Source: Bacillus sp. MRMR6
GTDB lineage: Bacteria > Bacillota > Bacilli > Bacillales > Cytobacillaceae
Length of the DNA: 64,000 bases
Direction of reading: 5' to 3'
NCBI RefSeq assembly: GCF_001940785.1
Contig: NZ_MSLS01000014.1
Coordinates: forward strand, 300-64,299
The notes beneath the pieces were generated by a model that saw only the letters and a program-made list of their open reading frames with translations, had not been told where the DNA came from and ran no database searches. Shown here piece by piece: positions 48,639 to 56,997 of the stretch. Made by a program: the position numbers and the translations under genes. Position 1 is the stretch's first letter; each line of letters opens with the position of its first letter.

Positions 48639-49769
48639 ATGGCACAAAAGACCAAATACAATATGGTGAAGGAACAGATATCCGAATGGATCTCGACGGG
48701 CAAGGTTAGCCCAGGGGAAAAGATTTATTCTGAAAATGAACTTGTAAAAATGTTTGGTGTTAGCAGACATACAGTCCGCCAGGCAGTAGGTGACTTGGTT
48801 CATGAAGGATTACTATACAGGGAACAAGGGGCTGGAACTTTTTGCTCCCATACTATTGGACAGAATCAAAATAAGGAAACTGTACAAAATGTAGCGATTC
48901 ATGGTGGTAAGAATATTGGTGTAATTACTACTTACATTTCTGACTATATTTTCCCCTCGATTATTAAAGGAATTGAATCATATCTTACTACAAAGGGTTA
49001 TTCTTTAACCTTTGCTTGTACGGATAATGATACTGAAAAAGAAAAACAATGCCTGCAGACGATGTTAAGCAGAAATATTGACGGACTTATTGTTGAACCA
49101 ACAAAGAGCAGTAATTATAACCCTAATATTAATTACTACTTAGAATTAGAGCAAAATAACATCCCTTACTTAATGATCAACCAATATTACTCACAATTAA
49201 TGCCGCCACACATTATCATGAACGATGAACACGGCGGTTATATTGCAACAGAGCACCTAATTAAATTAGGACATGAGAAAATTATTGGTATATTCAAAAC
49301 AGATGACCTTCAAGGTGTTAACCGTATGCAAGGCTTCATTCGAGCATTTAGAGAACATGGTTTGCCGTTTTTCCCTGATATGGTCATTACCTATACAACA
49401 GAGGATGAAGAAAGTAAAATATTAGATCAATTAAATAGATATTTTGCTGCAGAAAAAATGCCTACAGCAATTGTTTGTTATAACGACCAGATCGCACTTA
49501 GTGTATCGGGTATGCTCCGAGAGCTCCAATTAAACGTCCCTGAAGATGTCTCGCTTGTTGGTTATGATGATTCCTTTTTGGCAGAAGCATCCGAAATAAA
49601 ACTTACTTCAGTCACCCATCCCAAAATGGATATGGGAATTGAAGCTGCAAAGTGGATTGTTTCAGCAGTTGAGGGGAATGATAATATCCCGCAATCCGTT
49701 ATATACGAACCGGAAATAGTTGTAAGGAATTCTACTGCTGAAGTGAAAAAAGCTACTGCTGTCAATTGA
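48639..49769 (+). CDS. araR: Arabinose-responsive repressor AraR
   Basis: A 376-residue chimeric regulator. The N-terminal GntR-type winged helix (about 1-70: MVKEQISEWISTGKVSPG, then NELVKMFGVSRHTVRQAVGDLV) is joined to a LacI/GalR-type periplasmic-binding-like effector domain (from KNIGVITTYISDYIFPSIIKG). L-arabinose is expected to release it from DNA. The ATG at 48639 starts the HTH and matches the start of B. subtilis AraR; earlier in-frame starts are unlikely. It is divergent from araN, with three operators between them. Confidence 0.94.
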   Translation: MAQKTKYNMVKEQISEWISTGKVSPGEKIYSENELVKMFGVSRHTVRQAVGDLVHEGLLYREQGAGTFCSHTIGQNQNKETVQNVAIHGGKNIGVITTYISDYIFPSIIKGIESYLTTKGYSLTFACTDNDTEKEKQCLQTMLSRNIDGLIVEPTKSSNYNPNINYYLELEQNNIPYLMINQYYSQLMPPHIIMNDEHGGYIATEHLIKLGHEKIIGIFKTDDLQGVNRMQGFIRAFREHGLPFFPDMVITYTTEDEESKILDQLNRYFAAEKMPTAIVCYNDQIALSVSGMLRELQLNVPEDVSLVGYDDSFLAEASEIKLTSVTHPKMDMGIEAAKWIVSAVEGNDNIPQSVIYEPEIVVRNSTAEVKKATAVN

Positions 49770-49797
49770 ACCAAACATTACTTTGTTTAGTATCTAG

Positions 49798-49842
49798 CCA
49801 AGAAGAAATCCCCCTTTAACGGTAAAGGGGGATTTCTTCTTG
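49798..49842. terminator. Bidirectional terminator between araR and the GH27 gene
   Basis: CCAAGAAGAAATCCCCCTTTA, loop ACGG and the complementary arm give a 21-bp perfect stem shared by two convergent genes. Confidence 0.9.
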
Positions 49843-49846
49843 GCTT

Positions 49847-51127
49847 TTAGTATAACTTTAATAGCATGGAACTATGGGGAGGTAAAGAATGGTGGATTCT
49901 ATCCGAAATTTGGCCTATTTCTTCTTGCTTCCATAAATCTCTTACGCTCTTTTTTTGTGAAAGTCCAAGTTGTTCTAGTGAAACTTCTAAATTAGTAGTC
50001 TCCTCACCTATGTTGAATAAAGCAACATAGGTGTGGTCATCATTATTTTTAGCTGACCAGACAACTTTATCATCCTCACGAAAAATCAGTCGATTGTTAT
50101 GGCTATTTTGGTTTACCTCTAATACTTCTTTGTTACTTAGTAAGGATAGAGTCCATGCATCATTATCTCGTAATTCCCCTCCAAACATGAGCGGAGAACG
50201 GAAAATGGACCATAATGTCATCATGGTTATTTGCTCGTCTCTTGTGAATCGTGTCCAGCGATCCCCTCCCCCTCCATCAACGGAGCGTAATCCAATATGT
50301 CCTAATGGAAGCATATCACAGTCAGGCCAATGACCTTCCCCAACGTATTCGCTCCATTTTTCACATCTTTCAAACATTCCATATAGGAGATTCCAATGAT
50401 CCCAATAATCATCTGTCATTCTCCACATATTAGCATTATTCTTTAAGTCTTCTGCAAATTCTACTGGTGCAGGGCCTGGAGACAAACTAAGAACCATATC
50501 TCTTCCACAATGGTCAATCGCCTTACGAATAAGTTCTATTTCTGCTTTATGAAAATGATAAAGTCTGGATGCAGCGATATCATCTACTTTAACAAAATCT
50601 ACTCCCCATTCGGCATACATGTCAAATAAGGAATTGTAATATTCCTGCGCTCCGTCTTTAGAAGCATCCACTCCGTACATATCCGTATTCCATGGACATA
50701 TTGAATTTGGATGAGCAATATCTCTAGCCCTCACACTTGTTCCTAATAATGGTGTATTTTGATGTACAGCTTGACGGGGGATCCCGCGCATCATATGAAT
50801 ACCGAATTTTAATCCCTGGTTATGTACATAATCCGCTAAAGATTTAAAGCCCCTCCCTTCTGTTGCAGAAGGAAAACGATTAACAGCAGGAATTAATCTT
50901 GAGTATTCATCCATTTCAAGCGGAACAAAAGAGCGGTAAGCAGAGGAAACTGCTCCTGGTTCATACCATTGTATATCTACAACTACATACTCCCACCCAT
51001 ATGGTTTAAGGTGTTCTGCCATGTAGTCTGCATTTCCTTTTACTTCTTCTTCTCTAACCGTTGCTCCATAGCAATCCCAGCTATTCCAGCCCATTGGTGG
51101 TGTTTTTGCAAATGTATGATGTCTCAT
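49847..51127 (-). CDS. GH27-family glycosidase (beta-L-arabinopyranosidase or alpha-galactosidase)
   Basis: A 426-residue (beta/alpha)8 enzyme of GH27. The N terminus has TPPMGWNSWDCYGATV, the nucleophile Asp is in DFVKVDDIA and the acid/base Asp is in RMTDDYWDHW. GH27 alpha-galactosidases have KYDNC in place of KVDDI and SLCEWG in place of SLSPGPAP, so this is not a typical alpha-galactosidase. In an arabinan locus, beta-L-arabinopyranosidase is a reasonable guess. It is cytoplasmic and followed by no other ara gene on its transcript except the downstream terminator. Confidence 0.85.
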   Translation of the reverse strand: MRHHTFAKTPPMGWNSWDCYGATVREEEVKGNADYMAEHLKPYGWEYVVVDIQWYEPGAVSSAYRSFVPLEMDEYSRLIPAVNRFPSATEGRGFKSLADYVHNQGLKFGIHMMRGIPRQAVHQNTPLLGTSVRARDIAHPNSICPWNTDMYGVDASKDGAQEYYNSLFDMYAEWGVDFVKVDDIAASRLYHFHKAEIELIRKAIDHCGRDMVLSLSPGPAPVEFAEDLKNNANMWRMTDDYWDHWNLLYGMFERCEKWSEYVGEGHWPDCDMLPLGHIGLRSVDGGGGDRWTRFTRDEQITMMTLWSIFRSPLMFGGELRDNDAWTLSLLSNKEVLEVNQNSHNNRLIFREDDKVVWSAKNNDDHTYVALFNIGEETTNLEVSLEQLGLSQKKSVRDLWKQEEIGQISDRIHHSLPPHSSMLLKLY

Positions 51128-51137
51128 TTTATTCCTC

Positions 51138-51848
51138 CTACTTAAGTTCCTTTTTTATGATTTCGAGAATAGATAACAACTGATCTACTTCTCCTAAAGG
51201 CTTATGTTCACTAGTTGGCTGTCTTTTGCGGTGATTATACCAAATAGCCTGCCATCCTGCTTCTAATGGGGCAACTACATCATTGGGCCAAGAATCACCA
51301 ATGTATAAAATTTCATTAGCTGAAAAGCCATGTCGATCTGAAACTTGATGGAAGATTTGCGGATTCGGCTTTGCAACTCCAACTTCATCCGAGATGGTCA
51401 TCATTTCTCTGGGGATATGATTTGTTAGACCTAGCAGCTTTATTTTATTAAATTGGTGTTCCACCGGACCGTTTGTAATGATTCCAACATGGATTTCTTT
51501 ACTTTTTAGGTTTTCTATTAGTTCAGGTACTTCTGGAAATAAACGAAGACGGTTCAAACCTTCCTCATATTGAGCTTGGAATTCCACTGCTTGTTTATCC
51601 GAGATGAAAATATTAAAATAGTTCATCGCTAATACCAATCTATCGATTCTTAATTGTTCTAAGGTTAATTCACCCACACTGTATTTTTTCCAAAGCAGGT
51701 CGCTAAAATCTCTAAACTTTTTGTATACTGCTTCGATCTCAATTTGCTTATCAAAAGTTGGAAAAGTCATTTTAAATGCCTTTGAAAACGGTAATAGATG
51801 ATCATGTAATGTGTCATCTAAGTCAAAAAAAATTGCTTTTATTTCCAT
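51138..51848 (-). CDS. HAD-family hydrolase (YjjG/YfnB-like)
   Basis: A 236-residue HAD phosphatase. Motif I FFDLDDTLHDH, motif II GIITNGPVEHQ, Lys in VAKPNPQIF and motif IV ILYIGDSWPNDVVA are all in place; the C1 cap is helical. Relatives remove phosphate from nucleotides or sugar phosphates. It is 10 nt upstream of the GH27 gene and may be co-transcribed, perhaps as a clean-up phosphatase like AraL. The ATG at 51848 is preferred, since the ATG at 51860 is part of the GGAGGA site. Confidence 0.87.
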   Translation of the reverse strand: MEIKAIFFDLDDTLHDHLLPFSKAFKMTFPTFDKQIEIEAVYKKFRDFSDLLWKKYSVGELTLEQLRIDRLVLAMNYFNIFISDKQAVEFQAQYEEGLNRLRLFPEVPELIENLKSKEIHVGIITNGPVEHQFNKIKLLGLTNHIPREMMTISDEVGVAKPNPQIFHQVSDRHGFSANEILYIGDSWPNDVVAPLEAGWQAIWYNHRKRQPTSEHKPLGEVDQLLSILEIIKKELK

Positions 51849-51937
51849 TTTTTCCTCCATGTCTAATCTACTTCTTTTTTTATTAAATCTATGCTATTTT
51901 TATTGTACTGCTAGAAAATACGAAACTTGGTGAGATT

Positions 51938-52525
51938 ATGAAAGAAATTTTTAAGGTACTTGAAGTTGTCACTGCATTTTTTCAATTGACTGTTCTTTGG
52001 CTATTATTTTGTTTACCCGTTGTCACTATTTTCCCTGCTACCGTGGCGATGTACTGTGTTATACGCCAATGGGTCCTGCATAAAGACTTTAGTGTTTTTC
52101 GCTTGTTTTACCAATTTTTCAAAGAGAATTTTAAACAAAGCTTTATATTAGGTATCATTTGGATCGTTTTTGGCGGAGTATTTGTAGTAGATTTTATGTT
52201 AATGGAACAGCTTGGTTCTTTCCAGTATATCCTGCTACCTGTCTTATTTTTATTAGGATTCGTTATCCTATTAATCACGATTTTTATTTTTCCGACGATC
52301 GCCAATTACAATGTCAATTGGCTGACTGCGATTAAGAATTCTTTTTTCTTTTCGATTAGGTATATCCTCGTCACATTATCCGTTATTGTTCTACTCGTTC
52401 TTACAATGTTGATTTTATTTACTTGGCCGATCACTTTTATTTTTATTTTCGCTGTCTATGCCTATTGTAATTATCACTTGTGTAATCTTGTTTTTACCAA
52501 GGTTCAACGTTTGCAAGCTAAGTAA
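51938..52525 (+). CDS. DUF624 / YesL-family membrane protein
   Basis: A 195-residue protein with five or six membrane helices of the YesL (DUF624) family, whose members sit in carbohydrate-use loci of Bacillus and Paenibacillus. FFQLTVLWLLFCLPVVTIFPATVAMY near the N terminus is the family signature. Function unknown; an accessory role in sugar transport is presumed. GGTGAG precedes the ATG. Confidence 0.85.
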   Translation: MKEIFKVLEVVTAFFQLTVLWLLFCLPVVTIFPATVAMYCVIRQWVLHKDFSVFRLFYQFFKENFKQSFILGIIWIVFGGVFVVDFMLMEQLGSFQYILLPVLFLLGFVILLITIFIFPTIANYNVNWLTAIKNSFFFSIRYILVTLSVIVLLVLTMLILFTWPITFIFIFAVYAYCNYHLCNLVFTKVQRLQAK

Positions 52526-52537
52526 ATATAGGTAAGT

Positions 52538-52570
52538 ATGGGCCCTGTTTTTAACAACAGGACCCTTTTT
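52538..52570. terminator. Bidirectional terminator after the DUF624 gene
   Basis: GGGCCCTGTT..AACAGGACCC and TTTTTC, between two convergent genes. Confidence 0.82.
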
Positions 52571-52571
52571 C

Positions 52572-53546
52572 TTATCTTAAAGGGGCAAAGTCTTTTATTC
52601 CTGCAAGTATTTGATCAATTGCTGCTATTACATCAAGTGTTAATACCACATCAACAGCTTTCACGTTTTCTTCGATTTGTGATGGTCTGCTTGCACCAAT
52701 AATCGCAGAGCTGATCCCAGGATTACTTAAGATCCAGGCAAGTGCTAGCTGACTTAGTGTTACATCCAGTTCTTTAGCTATGTTGTTTAACTTTTGAACG
52801 CTTTCCAATACATCGTTTCGGAAGTAGCTATTAATTACAAAATTAGTCGTATCGTTAGCAGCACGGCTGTCAGCTGGCTTTTCCGTATTTGGTTTGTATT
52901 TTCCCGTTAGAACACCTTGGGCTAATGGTGAGAATACAATTTGACTCATACCATTTTGGGTGCAAGTATCCATAATATCTTCTTCAATGTATCTCTCGAG
53001 CATATTGTAGATCGGTTGATTTGATATAAGAGGTCTTAATTTATGTTCTTTCCTAATTCCTGCCGCTTTTTCAATTTGAGCTGCACTCCATTCACTAACT
53101 CCGGTGTAGAGAACCTTCCCCTGTCTTACTAAATCATCAAGGGCATAAAGTGTTTCCTCCATCGGAACTTCCGCGTCATACCGGTGACATTGATATAAAT
53201 CGATATAATCTAAGCCAAGTCGTTTTAAGCTGGCATCACATTGTTCCATGATATGCTTTCTTGATAACCCGCGGTCATTTGGACCATCTCCCATTGGGAA
53301 AAATAACTTTGTTGCTACCACATAGCTGCTTCTCTGATACGATTTAAGTGCCTCACCTAGTACTTCCTCCGCTTTTCCACCTTCATACGCATTCGCTGTA
53401 TCAAAAAAGTTAATTCCTAGCTCGTATGCTTTATGTACACAGTCGTGTGCTGTTTCGTTATTAACAGCCTTTCCATATGTTAACCAGCTTCCTAAAGCAA
53501 TTTCACTGACGCGTAACCCGCTATTTCCAAGCTTTCGATATTTCAT
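52572..53546 (-). CDS. Aldo/keto reductase family oxidoreductase
   Basis: A 324-residue (beta/alpha)8 NADPH-dependent reductase related to the Kv beta-subunit/YghZ group. The catalytic tetrad appears as Asp and Tyr in FFDTANAYEGGKAEEVLG, Lys in YVVATKLFF and His in YQCHRYD. The cofactor site near the end is AIIGASRPSQIEENV. The substrate is probably a small aldehyde such as methylglyoxal. AGGAGG precedes the ATG at 53546; the upstream ATG at 53564 was rejected. Confidence 0.9.
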   Translation of the reverse strand: MKYRKLGNSGLRVSEIALGSWLTYGKAVNNETAHDCVHKAYELGINFFDTANAYEGGKAEEVLGEALKSYQRSSYVVATKLFFPMGDGPNDRGLSRKHIMEQCDASLKRLGLDYIDLYQCHRYDAEVPMEETLYALDDLVRQGKVLYTGVSEWSAAQIEKAAGIRKEHKLRPLISNQPIYNMLERYIEEDIMDTCTQNGMSQIVFSPLAQGVLTGKYKPNTEKPADSRAANDTTNFVINSYFRNDVLESVQKLNNIAKELDVTLSQLALAWILSNPGISSAIIGASRPSQIEENVKAVDVVLTLDVIAAIDQILAGIKDFAPLR

Positions 53547-53731
53547 ATTAATCCTCCTAGGCATTCTACTAAAAGATATACTCCTTTAGGTTATAGAAAA
53601 CCCTTTCTTGTGACAATGTGCAAGTTGAACAACAAATGCCAACTAATATTTGGACATTAAGCACTAATTTTTAATAATTCTGCGTTTTTTTGTTAAAATA
53701 AAATGAATCTATTTTTTTAAGGGGAATGAAA

Positions 53732-54778
53732 ATGACAATTCATGAGTTTAAAGGTTTCATTGGCACCTATACGAAAGGTGAAAGTAAAGGTATTTATTCC
53801 TTTACGTTAAACGCAGAAGAGGGGAAAATACTAGATATTAAAGTTGCAGCTACTTTGGAGAACCCTACATACCTAACCATTAGCGATAACAAACAATATC
53901 TATATGCTGTTTCAAAAGAAGGCAATGCAGGCGGTGTTGCATCCTTTTCTATTCAAGAAAATGGTGAGCTAAAAGCGATCAACAGTCAGGTTCTAGAAGG
54001 ATCACCTCCCTGCCATGTAAGTGTTGACAGCAAAAACCGCTATGTGTTCAGTGCCAATTACCATAAAGGGAGCGCTGAGTCGTACTTATTGAATGAGGAC
54101 GGTTCACTTCAACCGCCAGCCTCCATTGTTCTACATGAGGGATCTGGACCTGACCCAAGACAGGAAAAGCCGCATTCACATTATGCTGCTTTAACACCTG
54201 ATGGGAAGTACTTAACCGTTGTCGAATTGGGGACTGATGCTTTAATTACCTACGATGTAGCGGAGGACGGGAAGCTAACCAAAAAGAAACTTCTCCCGTT
54301 AAAAGCTGGAAGCGGTCCTCGCCATCTGGTCTTCCATCCAAATGGGAAAACTGCCTATATCATGACTGAGTTCAGCTCAGAAGTGATTACCTTAAGCTAT
54401 AATCCAGAAGATGGACACTTCTCAGAAAAACAGTATATCACCACCCTTCCAGAGGATTTCACTGAAAACAACCAAGGAAGCGCGATTCATATTTCTTCTG
54501 ATGGACGTTTTGTCTATGCGGGTAATCGAGGGCATAACAGTATTGCTGTTTTTAAAGTTAGTCAAGAAACGGGTAAGCTTAGCTTTGTGGAAAGAGTTTC
54601 TACTGAAGGGGATTGGCCGAGGGACTTTGCACTTGATCCGAGTGAGAAATTTGTTATTGCTGCGAATCAGGAGTCGAGTAATTTGGTCTTGTATGCACGG
54701 GATGAGGAAACGGGGAAATTGACGTTATTGCAATCCGATGTCACCGTTCCTTATGGGGTTTGTGTGAAGTTTATGTAA
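53732..54778 (+). CDS. Lactonase family protein (6-phosphogluconolactonase-like, seven-bladed propeller)
   Basis: A 348-residue beta-propeller of the YkgB/YbhE lactonase family; relatives hydrolyse 6-phosphogluconolactone. Family features are FIGTYTKGESKGIYSFTLN at the start, HVSVDSKNRYVFSANYHKGS, the metal-site region KPHSHYAALTPDGKYL and GPRHLVFHPNGKTAY. AAGGGGA is 7 nt before the ATG at 53732; the ATG at 53726 is too close. It may complement the pentose phosphate flow from arabinose but is not adjacent to that operon. Confidence 0.9.
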   Translation: MTIHEFKGFIGTYTKGESKGIYSFTLNAEEGKILDIKVAATLENPTYLTISDNKQYLYAVSKEGNAGGVASFSIQENGELKAINSQVLEGSPPCHVSVDSKNRYVFSANYHKGSAESYLLNEDGSLQPPASIVLHEGSGPDPRQEKPHSHYAALTPDGKYLTVVELGTDALITYDVAEDGKLTKKKLLPLKAGSGPRHLVFHPNGKTAYIMTEFSSEVITLSYNPEDGHFSEKQYITTLPEDFTENNQGSAIHISSDGRFVYAGNRGHNSIAVFKVSQETGKLSFVERVSTEGDWPRDFALDPSEKFVIAANQESSNLVLYARDEETGKLTLLQSDVTVPYGVCVKFM

Positions 54779-54827
54779 TCTCCAAATAAATATTTGTTTG
54801 TAGAGTTTATAGCAAATACGAAAAAAT

Positions 54828-54870
54828 GGCCCCTTTGTAATGAGAGCTAAACAAAGGGGTCTTCTTTTGT
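54828..54870. terminator. Bidirectional terminator
   Basis: CCCCTTTGT, 12-nt loop, ACAAAGGGG with T-rich sequence on the plus strand and AAAAAA (a T tract on the minus strand) on the other side. Confidence 0.75.
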
Positions 54871-55011
54871 TTACTTAATATGAATCCACTTTTGATTTTT
54901 CCCACCCTGCACCTTTGCAACATAGTCACTATAATCCTTATTTTTATTAAATATATAATTCGCCGCCGTAATAGATAGACCGACTGCTATCCCAGTTAAA
55001 ATTTTTCTCAT
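54871..55011 (-). CDS. Small hypothetical protein, one membrane helix
   Basis: A 46-residue frame: MRKILTGIAVGLSITAANYIF followed by a basic hydrophilic tail (NKNKDYSDYVAKVQGG). It ends right at a terminator. The ribosome binding site (GGTTGGGTG) is weak. It may be the last gene of the GT14-NeuD cassette (41 nt gap) or independent. Confidence 0.5.
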   Translation of the reverse strand: MRKILTGIAVGLSITAANYIFNKNKDYSDYVAKVQGGKNQKWIHIK

Positions 55012-55052
55012 AGTAGGATTCACCCAACCTCGATTATCAATAATGAAATAGT

Positions 55053-55676
55053 TTAGATTTGCTTTGCGGGAATGCCAAATACAGTCGTCTCTGGTTTCAC
55101 CTGTTTAACAACAACACTTCCCGCTCCGATCTTTGCGAAATCTCTCACTTTCACACTAGGTGTTATTACCGAATGACTGCCTAAGAATACACCAATGCCC
55201 AACTTAGCACACCCTGTAACATCTGAATGAGAATTAATCGTACACCCATTACCAATTACCACATCGTGTCCAATCGTTGAACATAAATTGATCAGTACAT
55301 AATCCCCAATTTGAATGTCACAAGTAAGTACTGCACGTGGGCTCACTACACAACCATTTCCCAGTTCAACGTTTTCTCCAATTATCGCAGTTGGATGTAT
55401 CAAGCTAAGAAATTTACCACCACGTTTTTCTAAAGCTTGCCCTACTGCTAGCTTATCCTTTGGGTCAGCAATTGCCATAACTAAAACATGATCCTCTTCT
55501 GGCTGATAATCTTCGATTGTACTGATAATTGGTATGTTATAGTTGTAATCATCAAGAATGTCTAATCTATCACTAATAAAACCAATTACTTTCCAAGAAT
55601 CACCTATCATACTTGGGAGCCAGCTGTATATCATTCTTGCTAATCCGCCTGCACCTACAATTACAACTTTTTTCAT
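55053..55676 (-). CDS. NeuD/PglD-type acyltransferase (left-handed beta helix)
   Basis: A 207-residue acyltransferase. The N-terminal PglD-like Rossmann domain (KKVVIVGAGGLARMIYSWL) is followed by hexapeptide repeats (HPTAIIGENVELGNGCVVS and onward) and GIPAK at the end. The catalytic base is probably the His in STIGHDVVIG. Members transfer acetyl or other acyl groups from CoA to an amino or hydroxyl group of a sugar. Here the upstream genes make an acyl carrier protein and its loading enzymes, so an aminoacyl-ACP donor is possible. AAAGGAAG precedes the ATG. Confidence 0.88.
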   Translation of the reverse strand: MKKVVIVGAGGLARMIYSWLPSMIGDSWKVIGFISDRLDILDDYNYNIPIISTIEDYQPEEDHVLVMAIADPKDKLAVGQALEKRGGKFLSLIHPTAIIGENVELGNGCVVSPRAVLTCDIQIGDYVLINLCSTIGHDVVIGNGCTINSHSDVTGCAKLGIGVFLGSHSVITPSVKVRDFAKIGAGSVVVKQVKPETTVFGIPAKQI

Positions 55677-55718
55677 AATAGATCTTCCTTTACGATTTGA
55701 ATGGAAGCACCCTGCTGT

Positions 55719-55955
55719 CTACATTTTGATAACTTCGAGTTGATTATTGATTAGATTTAATAAGTCGCCAACAATTTCACACTTCTTTATAGCTTCATTT
55801 GAAACAGATAACTTGAAGTGTTCATCCACCATCACAATAATTGAAATTAACGCCAAAGAATCCCAATTTTCATTTTCTTCTAGCTGATAATCATTGGTCA
55901 AATCCGCTCTCTCAATCTCTAGTAAATCGGCTAATTCTAATAGAAAAGCTTCCAT
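55719..55955 (-). CDS. Acyl carrier protein
   Basis: A 78-residue ACP of the phosphopantetheine-binding family. The attachment serine lies in ENWDSLALISII at about residue 38, preceded by a negatively charged helix (DLTNDYQLEENE). It is too divergent for the fatty-acid AcpP and is placed between an ATP-grasp ligase and an acyltransferase, so a dedicated carrier is likely. The ATG at 55955 is used; the ATG at 55970 is part of the GGAGGG site. Confidence 0.85.
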   Translation of the reverse strand: MEAFLLELADLLEIERADLTNDYQLEENENWDSLALISIIVMVDEHFKLSVSNEAIKKCEIVGDLLNLINNQLEVIKM

Positions 55956-56007
55956 TTTCCAACCCTCCATTAATTAAGATACGAGTCTTTGTGAAATTTT
56001 GATATTA

Positions 56008-56976
56008 TTACAGAACCACAAACTGATCAAATCTAACCATAATCTTCCCTTCTTCATAATGATAGATGTTTTTTTCATATGGTGGATTAGTAATACCATT
56101 AAGATTATTAATAATATTCTTAATGAAATTTTCTCCCATTTCATATGCATAGGGATATCCTCCACCAAATCTTGGGTTTATTTCGGATATCACATAACCA
56201 TCTCCCGTTTTAAAGAAATCAATATCAACCGGACCTATTGGTTTTAAAGCATTGATAAGTTTTAATGTTAACTCAAATAGGACGGGGTCTTTTATAGCTA
56301 TAGATTTATCGGTTTCTCCAGCCCTCATATTAATTTTGCGTTTGCTAAACTGACTGATCAACTCATTTGATAGAATGTCAATATAACACTCTACACAATA
56401 TTCACTCCCTTCCATAAAAGGTTGAGCAATGAGGTTATGGTTACTCTCCCAATATATTTGAAGGTCGTTAAGGTTGTTGACTTTATACAGTCCAGCACTT
56501 CCACTGCCATTTTTGGGCTTTATCATTAATGGAAAATTAATTTTACCTAAGGTTATTTCCTGTATTACATCATTAAGGTTTTCATAAGTCGGAACCGCTG
56601 GTAAGTCATTATCCTTTAAAAACTCATATGTTAAATTTTTATCATAGCAAATATCAATGACTTGCTTATCCGATACAATAATGTGAATATCTTCTTTTTT
56701 TAATTCATCTTTCATGGTAGTTAATATTGATAATTCAGGATCTATTAACGATAAAATACCTTTAATGTTATATTTCCTACAGAGGCTTTTAATAACAGTT
56801 TTATATTCTGGATGATCTATCCGTGGCACAATTTCAAAAAAATCAGCATGATATAACGCAGGTGCTGTTTGATCGCAGTCTATTGCCAAAACCTTTCCAT
56901 TAACTTTATTAAGCTCAGCTTTAAAATACTCAATTAACTGTACTCGCCTTCCCACACTTGAAATGAGAATATTCAT
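56008..56976 (-). CDS. ATP-grasp ligase (CarB-like)
   Basis: A 322-residue ATP-grasp enzyme. The N-terminal domain is a Rossmann-like pre-ATP-grasp fold (MNILISSVGRRVQLIEYF). ATP binding is by FPLMIKPKNGSGSAGLYKV, and the metal site is VDIDFFKTGDGYVISEINPRFGGGYP. Such enzymes activate a carboxylate as acyl phosphate and join it to an amine or thiol. Sandwiched between a PLP decarboxylase and an ACP gene, it resembles BtrJ, which loads glutamate on the ACP BtrI. GGGGAGGAG precedes the ATG at 56976. Confidence 0.87.
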   Translation of the reverse strand: MNILISSVGRRVQLIEYFKAELNKVNGKVLAIDCDQTAPALYHADFFEIVPRIDHPEYKTVIKSLCRKYNIKGILSLIDPELSILTTMKDELKKEDIHIIVSDKQVIDICYDKNLTYEFLKDNDLPAVPTYENLNDVIQEITLGKINFPLMIKPKNGSGSAGLYKVNNLNDLQIYWESNHNLIAQPFMEGSEYCVECYIDILSNELISQFSKRKINMRAGETDKSIAIKDPVLFELTLKLINALKPIGPVDIDFFKTGDGYVISEINPRFGGGYPYAYEMGENFIKNIINNLNGITNPPYEKNIYHYEEGKIMVRFDQFVVL

Positions 56977-56997
56977 TGCCTTACTCCTCCCCATAAC

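Noticed and set aside
49847-51127. Plain alpha-galactosidase
   Set aside because: The KYDNC and SLCEWG motifs of that group are absent and the locus is devoted to arabinose; left open as GH27.
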